Origin: Dichomitus squalens LYAD-421 SS1
Lineage: Eukaryota; Basidiomycota; Agaricomycetes; Polyporales; Polyporaceae
Assembly: GCF_000275845.1 (NCBI RefSeq)
Contig: NW_006766895.1
Span: 145,903 to 198,839, forward strand
DNA: 52,937 bases
Reading direction: 5' to 3'
The notes under the pieces were generated by a model, which was not told the origin of the DNA, made no database searches, and saw only the letters and a list, made by a program, of their open reading frames with translations. Within the stretch, counting starts at the first letter, position 1; each line of letters starts with the position of its first letter. The position numbers and the translations under genes are program-made. Shown here one piece after another: positions 22,956 through 34,622 of the stretch.

Positions 22956-24461
22956 TCACACATTCGTGTCGGGACCGTCTGCCGCGCGGAAATCGCCCAA
23001 AGATGCATTTCCCTGCGAGGTCATCGAGTTGGAAAGAGGGCTCCCTCCAGGCACGATCTTGGCCTTGTCAATGCCGCCGCTCTGCGTGCCGAAGGTGTTC
23101 ACGCGGAACGTCATCCCTTCCTCGTTGGATATCGTCTGAAGGTAAGTTTCATACGCGTTAGGCAGGGCGTGTGTCAGCCCGAGGCCGACCCGCACGACGA
23201 TGAGATATGGTACCAATGCCTGTAAACGTAGGATGAGACAACATAATTTGGTTGGGGCTGAGACACAAGCCGGATGCAGCATGTGAACGTACCGCGACTT
23301 GAATAGCGACGTCCATGAAAGGAAGACCGACGGGACTCCCGACATGGGATAGCACCAACATAGAGATGGTGACCGCTACAAGAAGTGCTCCCGACTCGAC
23401 GATGGTGAAGATAGTCCGGAGGTAGATACCGGGCCGAGTGATGGCGATAGATCCCTTCGATTCTGCAAAGGAGATTCGGCGGCCCATGTACCAGAGACGG
23501 CCCACAATGGCACCGGTTACAAGAACGTTTACGGCAATCTCGATCGTCCAACCGACAGTGGTGGCTAGAACCTGCACGATGGGGGTCTGGATTGTATAGC
23601 CGGGGACGAAGCCAAAGCAAATTGCGGTGAGAGAACAGGCTATTGTGAATGAGCCTGGGCATGTCGCCTGTAAGAGGCTCGCAAAAAAAAACGCACCAGT
23701 GTGGGCTAACTCTACCACAAGCTAAGCAGCCATGAGATTTTAGGAATACGTTGATGATCATTGGGATATCTCACCGGGATTATAATGATCTTCCAGTTGT
23801 GTGTCCAAACGACGTACATCCGCCATATCTATCAAACATACTCAATATAACATCTGTTGCGAGAATCACGGTGCACCTACAAGGACGAGATCTTGTATGA
23901 AAACCTTCTCATTCAAAGTCAGTGTCCTCGAACCCAGAATATGTTCTGGAAATCTCACCGCTATGGCGTAAATGAGGTTCTTGGCAATTGCATACTTCGC
24001 GGTGATCTGAGAGTAGTACAGAGTAGCGTAGAACGGCGGGGAGCCTGGTGGGACGTCGACGAAGGCATCCAGTTCTTCACGAAGAGACAGGGCGACATGT
24101 GTCGTGATCATTAAATAGAGCAATATGGAAGTTCCACCCAGGATCCTGTCATGTCAAAGAAATGAAACAGTGAGTTGGTACGTGATGACGAGTGCTGCTT
24201 ACACCCTAGTCATGCGGCTATTGGGCCGCATGAAAAGTACATAGCATACACCCGCAAAAATCACAGTGCTAGTCACGAGTCAATATCAACAAATGTGGCG
24301 CCGTACTTGGTGCGAAAGCTTACTTCATACCTATCAGTTTGTCAGAACAAGTGCACATATAACGTTAGTAAGCTCTAAAACTCACCCCATAAGCCGGTCG
24401 AGACCCATGTAATGATGACATAGATCTTATCAAACGGGGGCACGCCAGGAGGCGAAGGCAT
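22956..24461 (-). CDS. Multi-pass (about 7-TM) membrane protein, basidiomycete family
   Basis: Eight exons join in frame: 24461-24386, a 7-nt micro-exon 24330-24324, 24268-24203, 24145-23959, 23904-23881, 23828-23775, 23667-23293 and 23219-22956. They total 1053 nt, giving 350 residues. The micro-exon is needed to produce STGLWGMNTVIFAGVC. About seven hydrophobic helices follow: VIITWVSTGLWGMNTVIFAG, ILLYLMITTHVAL, an IAVFIQDLVLIWRMYVVW segment, FTIACSLTAICFGFVPG, IEIAVNVLVTGAIVGRLWY, IVESGALLVAVTISMLVL and LVPYLIVVRVGLGL. The tail is hydrophilic and rich in Ser and Gly. Paralogous families of this type are abundant in mushroom-forming fungi and have no established function. The conserved VESGAL and VRVGLG stretches are typical. 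It sits between cluster enzymes and a second membrane protein, but a role in transport or sensing of the product is only a guess. Confidence 0.88.
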
Positions 24462-26752
24462 GACAACAGAGGTGTGCGAGAAATCGAAGTAACAAGTGAG
24501 GGAGGGAAGGAGAGACCCTTGAAGGCGATAGCGGTATAGCATCGAGTATATATCGCCATCTCTTCAGAAGACCCAATGCATAGCCCAAATGTAGCTCAGG
24601 GTGGATATCCTGGATTTCCAATGCTCCCACAAGTCACATCACCCGACCTTGGCGGTGACATCGACTTGAAACTGAGTGCCCGGCCGAGACGCCAAGTGTC
24701 GTCTGTCTTCAGAATTGACATTCTTTCCCACGAAGACACGGCCCAGTTCTCCTATCAACCTGCTTCTGAGTACTCGTCGCTTTCAAAAAAAATGACCATA
24801 GCCTTATGGACATAATACATTGGAGCTGGCATTCTCCATGACTTCCAGCCGCACGACGCCGCAATGGAGTGTTTCACCGCAAGATCTTCGACAAGGCACC
24901 TTCCTGTCGGATAGCAGATTACTCGGATCATTCGTTTTGTTAGGCAGCTGCCTACCTAATTTAAGAAATGCTATAAGTGCTGAACATGTGGCTGGTCCAT
25001 CGAGAAGTCTGAGAGAGCTGATAGAGATCATCAACGTTCCGTCACATACATTGGAGTTCTGCACGGACAAAAAAAAGGGTTATCCATTCTGTCTGGAACA
25101 AACGCAATAGGGTTTTCGGGGAGAAGAGTTACGCAATTGAATCTTTTAATATCAGGAAACGCTGGGACCCAAGCCATAAGCATTCGACGAGTGTCCGGAA
25201 CCTCAAAATACGGGCTTGAGCAGGCATGAGCAGTACAGAGATGCAAGCCGGGCATATGCGGAGATAGATTTATTCCGGTGCGTCTCTTAACATTTCCGCG
25301 GGTGCTCCCCATTTTACGGTATTTGTCCACGCCATGATCTGCCTGTACGAGATCAGCTCGATAACACCAATCGTTCACTGGACGGGGGTGGAGGGTATGC
25401 TGAGAGTGACGAGACGAGACGAGACGAGACAAGCCGAGCGAGTGCACGAATCGCAGGCGCTGTCTATACTCTCACAACTGCCTATCTGGTTCTGCGTGAT
25501 GTCCTTCCTATAATTGTCTGTTGACGTGACACTATCTCCGAAGCTGAGGTACTATGAACGAGAAGTAAGAAAGCTCGGAAGACGGTCAAGGTGACACAAC
25601 TCACCTTGGCAGGGACCATATGAGACGAGTGCTCTAGACCTGCCGCATTCAACTGCAAAGGTAACGGCGATGCTTGTGAAGCGACATAGGCCATGCCATC
25701 AGACAGGAGAAGATACACACAGACGCCGCAAAAGGGGCAGCTGTCAGAATCCATCTGACAGGCGTGTGACGAGGTCAGAACCAATCTGACTGGCGGGCGA
25801 TTCGCTAGCGACCGCCCCTATCTGCAACGAGGAAGCTATTTGAACGAACTTAACGTACACCACATGTCCGATGTTCGGAAGCCTGAATTCTATGTTGTTA
25901 CAGCGCTGATTAACATGGGACGCCCGTGCTAATGCTGCATGGGCGACTTCTACCGCACCGATGTAAATGTGCCACATGCGGTTTAAGGGTACACTGTTAC
26001 TCAGCGGGTATATGGATGACATGAACGCTATATTTAGGTAGCTAGCCCCTGCTGAGGAAGGTCGCATCGACTCGGAAGTGACGTCTGGAGCGCGCATGCA
26101 CATGATTGCAAAAGACCTGACTCAACGGGGGGATGATAGGGTGTCTGATGAGTTGCCGAACAGGATATAATGTTGGGATGCCTCCTCATGCTGACTTGAG
26201 AGAGGTACAGGAGATGAACAACCGTGATACATGCTACAAGATACTGTCCAGGTCAGTGTCGAAGTTTCCCCGAAACTTCATGTCTCTTAGAATAAACGAC
26301 CACACCACAGGGATGAATGTGTATGAACCTCTAGGCGAGAAAAGCGGTGCTCAACAAATGGCGAGATGAACTTTGGCTAGTCTTTCCGTCTATGATACAT
26401 CAGAAGTACATCATCCTGTGCGATGTTTGATAAGTTCTAAAGCTGAAAGATGAAGTCCTAGGGTGCGATTGGCCAAATCTCGTGTTCGTCAAGCCCCTCT
26501 GTCACCCACCGGGCACGGGCAGCCGTTTGAACAAGATGTGATGAGTCCAGAGCTAGCATAGAGAACAAATCACTTTCGGTTCCTGTAGTTCCGAGGTAAG
26601 AGCGACGGACCGTCTTCGAATGTGCTGTGCACATAGCTTCTACCACAGAACGGACAGGGGCTTGGTGGTCAAAATACCAGTTCCCGAGATGAGAACTTCA
26701 GACACCATTCCAATCCCTTCCCCTCGCCGCTTCACCAGCCTCTGTGCGACCA
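24462..26752. other. Divergent promoter region; GACGA microsatellite
   Basis: About 2.3 kb between two divergently transcribed membrane-protein genes. It contains a short pentamer microsatellite (GACGA, about five units, 25408-25432). Open frames such as 25031-25447 (-), 25744-26103 (-) and 26458-26646 (-, ending GLDEHEIWPIAP) match nothing I recognise and show no intron structure. The two promoters lie at the ends of this stretch. Confidence 0.45.
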
Positions 26753-28946
26753 ATGTCCACGAATACGGCTCCCTCTGTGGATAATGTCTACGGGGCCTTT
26801 TTATTGGCTACATTCTTCAGTCTTATGTACGCCGAAGTGAAGCTCTGTCACCGAGTTTGTTAACCAAGATATTGTTTCTTTAGACTCTATGGCTTGATAT
26901 TACGCCAAACATACGTGTATATCCAGGCCTATCCCTCAGACGATCTGTACATCCGAATTCTGGTGCGAGCTTTCTAGTCTTTTCAATATCTTCTTCTTCA
27001 TACTTGATTTCTGCGTCCAGGTGTGGAGTGCATTGTATGCCTACACTCTTTATCTCACAGCGCACCATTCTCATAAGACTTATCCGGGTGTAGATTGTGC
27101 GAGACCCTGCACACTGTTTTCTTGATGCATGCTATGTAGTGCCGCTTTCCTCATGAGCGCTCTTGGCCAGTGCTGACATTGGGTATAGGTACATTTCGTT
27201 GGTTACCAACTATTCCATTCAAACGGCATACACAAAAGCTTTATGGTGAGTCATCAGACGCATGTGTAATGTACTCTGATATTGATACCTTCACAGGTCT
27301 ATTGACGTGAGTGCTGGTACAATGAGGTATTACACCTGGAGCTGAGTGCATTGAAACAAGGCACTTCCGGTGACCTCAGTACGTCGCTTCTACCTTTCCG
27401 TTCGCAAAATGTGGGCATCGTCAATACGCTGATCATTTATAGGAGTTTTCCATCATCATATCGCTCGTGTAAGCTTAATGACAGATGGGGCACTCATATA
27501 CTGATTAGCGCACTTATGCCAGGTTTTTTGTCCAGCGAGTATGGATGAGTATGTTTCTCGCACAAGGGGGTGCTCTCAAGCTCAACTTCATTCTAGTGGG
27601 TCTCAATAACAAGCATATCATCGTGTTTGCTGTGTGTACATGCTTTCCAGACGGTGACCTGTTTCTTACGAGCTATTCATTGTATAGTGCGCATGCATCC
27701 TAGGGCGGTTTGGTAAGTCTTACATGCAACATCGGACTCGGACATATTCTTACCCACTCATGTGTCCCATGACAGGATTTTGCCTAGGTGAGCCATGCTG
27801 AGGGTGTTTTCACGCTGTCAATTTCTGATAAATTCTGGCTTTAGCCATGACCACATATCTGTAAGAAGGCCATTGCCACTCGCCCGAAAATTGTGCCTGA
27901 GTGTGCTATAGCGTGACCCTAGGTGGCATGGCAAGGTTTGAGGAACGGATGAGTCAACAGCACGGCGTACGTACTGTCTTTCCTCGGCTCCGACCTCATT
28001 GATATGAGCACATCACAGTCCCTTATGTCAGGAAAATATGCGTGCTCGGCAGTTGTGCATATAATTCTGACTAGCTCTCTGTACTACGTCATATACTTGG
28101 GACGAAGGCAACGAAGATATACTGATACAAGGTGTGTCCTCATAGCGGTGTCGGTCTATCCCCTTGATCTGACTGTGTTCTTAGCCCAAAATCGTTCGTG
28201 CATAGGTCCATGCTATACATCCTAGATACAGGTACGCAAGCTCAATGTCAATTTCTCTGATGTATCTACCTCAAAAATCCCGCAATGAAGGTCTGTTAGT
28301 GAGGTCCGTTAACAATCTCAAATGCAGCTGTCGCAGGTACTGACATGGATCTCAGCGTGTGTGACCTTGTGTGTTGGATCTTGGTATGGACTATGCTACG
28401 CCAACTCAGCGCATAGTTTGCTTTCTCACCAGCTGTTTAGGTGTATGCAGCCCCGGGAACGGCCTGGTGGATTGCCTTTGATACCTTCACAACAAAGCGT
28501 GAGCGGTCCATTATCGATGATCATTTCGGGCCCGTCCTCATATCCCTGACTTCAGTATATTTGGTCACATTCCTCTCTGTGTGAGTCAAAACTGGTCATG
28601 ACGGAGTCTAGATAGCTCATCGTATGACAGTCTCAATTCTCGCAATATGGTCGCCAATAGAGGCATTGAGATATTCGGAGCGGACTCTCCTTACGGGCCC
28701 AATTTGATTGATAAGGCCAGGAGACAGGCCCGAGCTGAACGATGGAACGCCCCTCAAGTGAGCACAACTCACCTCTTTACAGCGTTGCATATTCACAGTC
28801 TCTTCGCAAAACAGCTGCCTGATCCGCGCCCTGCTAGGATTGACATCAAAGTCGCGACGGAGATCGAGGGCGAGGTCCCAACTGCTGATGATTCAATGAC
28901 AGACGTCGATGGTACGCAGAAGACGGTGCAGAGTCTCCATTTGTAA
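26753..28946 (+). CDS. DUF6534-type transmembrane protein, 19 exons
   Basis: Exons: 26753-26826, 26884-26962, 27021-27034, 27094-27135, 27189-27245, 27297-27306, 27443-27466, 27509-27548, 27597-27631, 27688-27712, 27776-27787, 27845-27860, 27912-27935, 28009-28131, 28185-28231, 28304-28383, 28441-28498, 28556-28580 and 28631-28946. They total 1101 nt, giving 366 residues. Family landmarks appear in order: YGAFLLATFFSLILYGL, QTYVYIQAYPSDDLYIR, ETLHTVFLMHAMY, LVTNYS, FFVQRVWMMGLNNKHIIV, YACSAVVHIILTSSLYYV, and KLYLVTFLSVLNSR just before the hydrophilic tail. These match the basidiomycete membrane family with the DUF6534 domain. Several exons are only 10-16 nt long. The joins around 27297-27509 and the retained 28304-28383 segment are the least certain, because the alternatives are frame-neutral. 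Function is unknown for the family. Confidence 0.82.
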
Positions 28947-29214
28947 ACCCCCACAGAGACGATGTGGGATAGAACTCTCGAAATTGATTCATCGATTGAC
29001 GGGTCCTATCCCAATTGAGGAAAGCAATACGGATTATTCACCCCACACGGCATGAGAATTTGGATAGGAGGGATAGACACAAAGTATTGGACACTCCAGA
29101 TAACCAGAGACTCGTCGGCTGCCGTACGAGTGACCACAAAGCCGAAGGAAGAGAAGGGAGACGCATACGACACGCAGCAGGTTACGACTACACAAGCAGA
29201 AAAACCAAAAGGTT

Positions 29215-30710
29215 GCTGTGAGAGCTGTCGCTGAGGATGGGGGCGACGTACTCGTTATAAGCACACACAAGGTCACGAAGCCAAAAAGAAGCTCCCAAAT
29301 GTTCACATCATACCGCCCACACCTTTCGGCGGGTACTGTCTCCAGAATGCATAGTACACAAGTCCGCTGAGACTGGCCGACCAGAGCTTGAGGTATCATA
29401 GTGTAATCTTCGGAACGTTCTTCGAAGGGCAAACTATACTCGACCGTTATCAGATGTAAATAGTCAAGAAAACCTTTCCGACGTCAAACGCATGCAATCC
29501 CGACAAGCCAATGAACTGATCGCGCGGAGAAAGCAATCTGAACGCGCAGTCGTGAGAGGACATAGTTTCGAAGACGTTGAATTTCATAGCAAGCCAGCTC
29601 AGGTGTAAGTGAAACGTTGCACAATACTATGAAAGTACTGCCTAGCAACAGTCGCGGACTCTTCCCAATCAACCCACTGGCGGACGTCAAAGGACAGACG
29701 CACGCTCTCGGAGGCCTTTAAACATCCGCTGCGTGTAAGGCAACCGTATGTAAGATACGGAGATTTCGCGTACCACTGCATGTAGCACCCTCGAGAATTT
29801 ATGGCAGGAAAGTGCGCTGTACAACCAAGCGTTCTCAACGTTCGCTAGGAGATAGGGATGACAATGCACGTACCCTGAACATTATTCGATGACTGACCGT
29901 GGCTTCACCTTTTGCAGAATGCGGACGTGTTCGACGATGGTCTGATCCTGCTTCGCCTCGAGCTGCTTGACATACTCGTGTACCTTTACGTCCCGAAGGT
30001 TTGCGTCCGCGTTATACTTTGATGCGGTCTTCTCGAGCTTCATCCACTTTCACTGCATCTCGAATCTCAATTCAAGAGCAGCCTTATCACGGTCAAGGTG
30101 AAGAGCAGCGTCTTCAAGTCGCATATCGAAACTGTGTGCTGACAAGCTGGCATTCCAAACTCAATGGATACGCGAGCGATCAGACCTCGATACGAGACGA
30201 AAATATGCACTCGCTTACCATCCTGGCCTTCGGAACAGCTGTAAGCTGATCGTCGATGTGAATCGCATGAGAGCGAAGGGATTGGAGCCACGACTCAAGC
30301 GAGCACGGCCTCAGCTTTCTTGATGAAGTGGACGCGACTAGCTCGCTGAGGGTCACAGAGCGTGTGATGACCGGGCTAAGGGTAGTTTTGCGCTCACGAT
30401 TTACCGTCCTGATCTCAACACTCAGCTTGCTCTCAGTCTAAGCGGAGACCCTACGGCTTCAGGCGAGGCCTGTAGAAACTAGGGAGACTTGCGAACGGAG
30501 GTCGAGGGTTCCTCCCCCTGGCTCTCGGCGACTTGACTGTGACGAGTCTCTTTGGCGACACTTGCCTCGAGGAGGGAGCGCAACTAGTCGATCTCGGCCT
30601 GAAGTATGATCTGCGCACCCGCATTTCCTTGCTTGTCCTTGCGCTCTACATTAGTCAAGCTGGACAGCGGCCTCGTTTTGAGCGAGTTCCCGCCGGGGAG
30701 GCACATGCTA
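29215..30710 (-). pseudogene. Coiled-coil/R unit, middle copy (unidentified)
   Basis: Inverted relative to the left copy (4830-6105) and colinear with it. Translated minus-strand pieces include a QAEID stretch near 30590, AALHLDRDKAALELRFEMQ (about 30060-30110) followed directly by a stop, VKQLEAKQDQTIVEH (about 29935-29980) and VDWEESATVARQYFHSI (about 29610-29665). The proximal 29215-29430 part also matches the right copy (51855-52080) and reads GRYDVNIWELLFGF in one frame. Multiple stops and frame changes show it is dead. It directly precedes the myosin relic on the opposite strand. The protein family is not recognised. Confidence 0.6.
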
Positions 30711-30879
30711 TTCGTCGGGTCACTGTAGTCGAGGCAAATCAGAAGTATCGGGAGAATGGCCCCCTGTGCTTTGGGCGCCCCGGTATCGGCTTGTACCTCG
30801 GCCCGGGCACAAGGGCTATTTGCCCTGCGGGTTATCCCCCTCGTTGTAAGTCCCTTCCCGCTTCGCCGAGTGAGTTGCC

Positions 30880-33787
30880 CCTCCTCACGGGCATCAACTT
30901 CCTGCACGCCACAATGATGACCAAGAAGCGTAGGGCAGAGAAGCGTGTCGTCGGGACCGTCTCCCAATGGCACAAAAAGCTGCTCTCGTCACTCATGATG
31001 CAGCTCTAGGGCACGAAGCCGCACTTCTTCTGGTGCATCATCCCGAACACCCTCAAGGAGCCCGGTCGTGTCGACGCCGCGCTCGTGCTCGACCAGCTGA
31101 GGTGCGACGGAGGGCATCCGCATCGCGCGCCGGCTACCCGGACCGCCTCCCATTCATCGAGTTCTGCCTGCGGTACGAGGTACTCGCCCCGGGAATCATC
31201 TTCCTTCCTCCCGGCTACGTGCACGGCCGCAAGGCGTGCCTGCGCATGGTTGACGCGCTCGAGCTCTACGAGTCAATCTTCCGCATCGGGACGCCTAAGA
31301 TCTTCTTCAAGGCGGGCGTGCGCAGCGAAGGGGCGCGCTGCTGCTCGACGTCTTCTCGCGACTGCAGGCCGTCGCGCGCAAGTCCCCTGCGTGCAGGCAG
31401 ATGAAGAAGATTCTGACCGTAGCGGTGCTGATACGGATGCCTCAGCGGACTCAACGCACGGATCTACAGAGAGCTGCGCGGCTTGCCCTGCTGGAATCTC
31501 TACACAAAAGAAAGAAGGCAATTCGGCCGCGCAGCTTCCGATTGTGATGGCGGTCTCGTTCTGGGTTCGAACGCTCCTGGCTGCGACGCGGAACAACGAC
31601 GAGCTCAGGCGGAAGGAGGCGGAGCTCATTCTTGCGGAGGAGCGCGCGGTGCGGGGCCAGCGCGAGCGCGAGGCCCTCGAGAGTGTCAATGTCAGGAACG
31701 TGAAAGCTACACGCGTCTCGAAGAGTCGCGAAAGGCCTTGGTACGGGTGCCCGCTTGTCGGAATATGCGCTGGCTAGCTGATCAGAATGTCAACAGGTCG
31801 TCCAACAACGCGCGACTCAGATGGAGGTCGAGGACCAGCGTCGCCAGCTGCAAGAATTGACCGCCCCAAGAAGCAGCTGCAAGGGGAGGTCAATGCCCTG
31901 AAGGAGCGTCTGTATGCGGAAATCCTTGCAAAGAACGACGAGATCGGTGAGTGATTCTCATCCGTTCAACACACAGAATGTTCATCATGTCGTGACAGCC
32001 ATCAAGCGTAGTCTTCAAGCCCGATTGCAACGGCTGGAGATCACCTCTTCCGCCACGGCCACCATTCATTCTGGTGATTAGATCCCACAACAACATTGAG
32101 AGTCTGTCCTGACATCAAACCAATTCGCAGAACTCCAAGAAGCAATCGACGCATATAAGACGAAGACGGACGAGTACCTTAAGCGATACGAAGAAGTCGA
32201 GATCAAGCCCGCCAAGGCAGCTCGCGCGGAGCCGTTCGGTTTGTTCACACTTATCTCCACGAATGGGCAGTAGTGACACATCTGCCTGTAGCTCGGCGCG
32301 CGCTGGCTGACGCCGAGAAAGCCCGCGCTGAAGCTGTTGCGGACCGCCAAGCGACTGAACAGCGGTTGCAGACTGCCGAGCAACGCATCTAGGAACTCGA
32401 ACGCAAGCTTGAAGAAGACCGCGAGTCGTCTGATCTTGCATTCTTGCGCCAGCGTCTTGCGGAAGAGATGAAGGACGAGGGTAAGCAGCACCAGCAAGAC
32501 ATAGCAAAACGAGACTACGCTGTGGACCAGACCGGCAAGAAGCATCAAGGTACGTTCTCGGCGTGCAGTCGCTACAAGCCAACTATTGACCGAAAATTTG
32601 TAGCCGAACTTGCACAACTGAGCGAAGGTCAGTGATCTGACGACAGCTTTACACATTCTCCCTGGATCACTAATGTATTGTTGCAGAGTTGCAGTCGCAA
32701 CGAGATACAATGAGTCGCCTTCGTGAGGAGAGCCGTAGGCTTCGCTCCGAGTACGACGAGCTGCAATTGCGTTATGACGACGAGGTTTACACTGGTGGTT
32801 CATGGAAGAAGGACAAGGAGCGTCTCGGGACCAAGATCCAAGACGTCACGAAGGCGTACGATGCGTCTGTTGCTGCCCAAGCAGAGCAGCAGTCGCAAAT
32901 TGTCTCCCTTCATTCTCAAGCCCGCGAGCTTCGCAGCGTACTCAACGACGCGGAGACCGATCGCACGCTTCTACCGAAAGCTCGCCGAGCACTGCAAGCA
33001 GAGCTCGAGGCTATCAAGATGGATCACGTCGATACAAACAGGATGTCGTCGGATACGGAGGTGCAACGGCTGCGTCTGGAGAAACAGGACCTTGAGCGTT
33101 CCCTCGAGGAGCAGGGCGATCGCGTCTCGATGGCCTTTGAGCGGATGAAGAAGGCGGAATCATACGCGAACGAGTGCCAGATCGAACTTGGAAAGATCAG
33201 AGTGGAGAACTCTGAACTTGATAAGATGAATGTGGGCGTTCTCACTTAGCTTTTTCGGACTATTGCTAATTAGTTACAGGCCAACCTCGAGAAGCAGGTC
33301 AAGGATCTCAATCTACGAATCGTCGATCTCGAGACCAGGTCGCTGAATGCGCCTCGTCCTGCGACTGGCTCGAGACGGTTGGAATCCAGGATCGAGGAAC
33401 TCACAAGCCAACTCAGTCAATCAACGAAGGACACTTCGCGAATCCATCGGACGACCGATAAGGCTCTGCATGACTCGGAACGTCAGCGTTCACGTCTGGA
33501 AGAAGAGGTGAAGAACTACGAGTCAAAAATCGTTTCCATGCGCCAAACAATGGATGAGCTCGTATGTCGACCCATATGACCCTCCGCTCCTGGCTGACAG
33601 CGTTCATTCATAGCAAACGTCAGAGAACAACCTACAACTCGCCAAGCGTCGTGCTGAGCGTGAGGCGGCAGATTTCAAACAGAAGTCTCTGAACCTCGAG
33701 CGCGAAGTAGAGCGCTTGCGGAGTCGTCTCGAACGTCCGTCCAGCACATTGCTTGGTTCGCCCGTCAGCTCTCCACGCAAGCCATGA
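30880..33787 (+). pseudogene. Myosin II heavy chain, decayed 3' half
   Basis: The motor domain's C-terminal part survives as LLSSLMMQL, then an in-frame stop at 31007-31009, then PHFFWCIIPNTLKEPGRVD and LVLDQLRCDG. EGIRIARR and GYPDRLPFIEFCLRYEVLAPG occur in shifted frames, followed by IGTPKIFFKAGV and a converter/IQ-region relic LLLDVFSRLQAVAR. LLAATRNNDELRRKEAEL opens the tail. The coiled-coil rod is better preserved, with a 186-codon open exon 32689-33249, further exons about 33280-33560 and 33613-33787, and introns between them. It ends LLGSPVSSPRKP. Type II myosin is a cytokinesis motor of about 2000 residues. Here only about the last third is recognisable, with at least three frameshifts in the motor remnant. 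The tail exons could still be transcribed, but the N-terminal motor core is absent. Confidence 0.85.
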
Positions 33788-34204
33788 CCGCTCTTCTACT
33801 TCTATGATATACACTGACAACGAGTACGACCCTACTTACGAGAACACACGATGTGATGACGTCCTGACACTGTTCGTTTACTGCCGCATGTTGCACTACT
33901 AGCTCTCTCATCTGTATCTTATACTGGCCAATGGACGTTCCTCATTCTCAGGCAGCTTTGTTGATCTACCCTATATCACTCGCAATCCACTTCGGTTTCT
34001 CTAATCCTAGTTGGTATATTTCATAGTCATTCTTGACTTGGGCCGGTCTCGTGACCATGTGCAAGTATGACTCACCCCGCCGGACGATCTCCGTGGGCGT
34101 GAGACACAGTACTGTCGAAATCAGCCTATGTAGGGACCTCCAAGACCACCGCAAAGACCCAGCACCAGAGCTCACATCGTTAGTGTCTGTCCGCGCACCC
34201 GGAC
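33788..34204. other. No gene recognised
   Basis: Between the myosin relic stop and the methyltransferase-like frame. The frame 33966-34313 on the minus strand overlaps the methyltransferase exon and has no motif. The stretch probably contains the upstream region of that frame. Confidence 0.45.
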
Positions 34205-34622
34205 ATGAGCGCCGCAACACCAGAGAATGGCCCCTCTCGGATGGCACAGGTACGACAAATGATTGAGGAACACAATGAGATGGGATGGGATGTCGCTTTG
34301 TGGGTATCAACATCCTCAGGAGATGTGTCTCGCTTTTCTCAACGGAAGTCAGAAGAAGTGATACGACGCCCTGGGATGCTGGGAGCTACCAGCCCGCCTT
34401 GAAAGAGGTCTTGGATGATAAGGCACTTGCTCTGCCCACAGAGTGCCGCGCTCTTGTGCCAGGATGTGGACGCGTACGAATGATCATATCGGATTAGGAT
34501 CGAAAGCCTGTGTTTGACTTGTCTGCTAGGGATATGACGCAATCCTCATAGCGAAAACCCTCAGTCTTGAGACGCTAGGTATCGACGTCGCGCCGACCGC
34601 GATAGCGGCAGCTCAAGAGTGA
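34205..34622 (+). pseudogene. Truncated thiopurine-methyltransferase-like SAM enzyme
   Basis: Three exons join in frame: 34205-34299, 34356-34473 and 34530-34622. They give 101 residues. The sequence contains a WD followed by DTTPWDAGSYQPAL, the family's substrate-side motif, and the SAM-binding LVPGCGRGYDA followed by LGIDVAPTAIAAAQE. Family members are usually 200-290 residues with a Rossmann-like fold. This copy stops directly after the second beta strand, so the C-terminal half is absent. An alternative very short intron after CAAGA would extend it only to a stop near 34720. It is most likely a truncated relic. An intact copy elsewhere in the genome could serve a cluster methylation. Confidence 0.7.
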
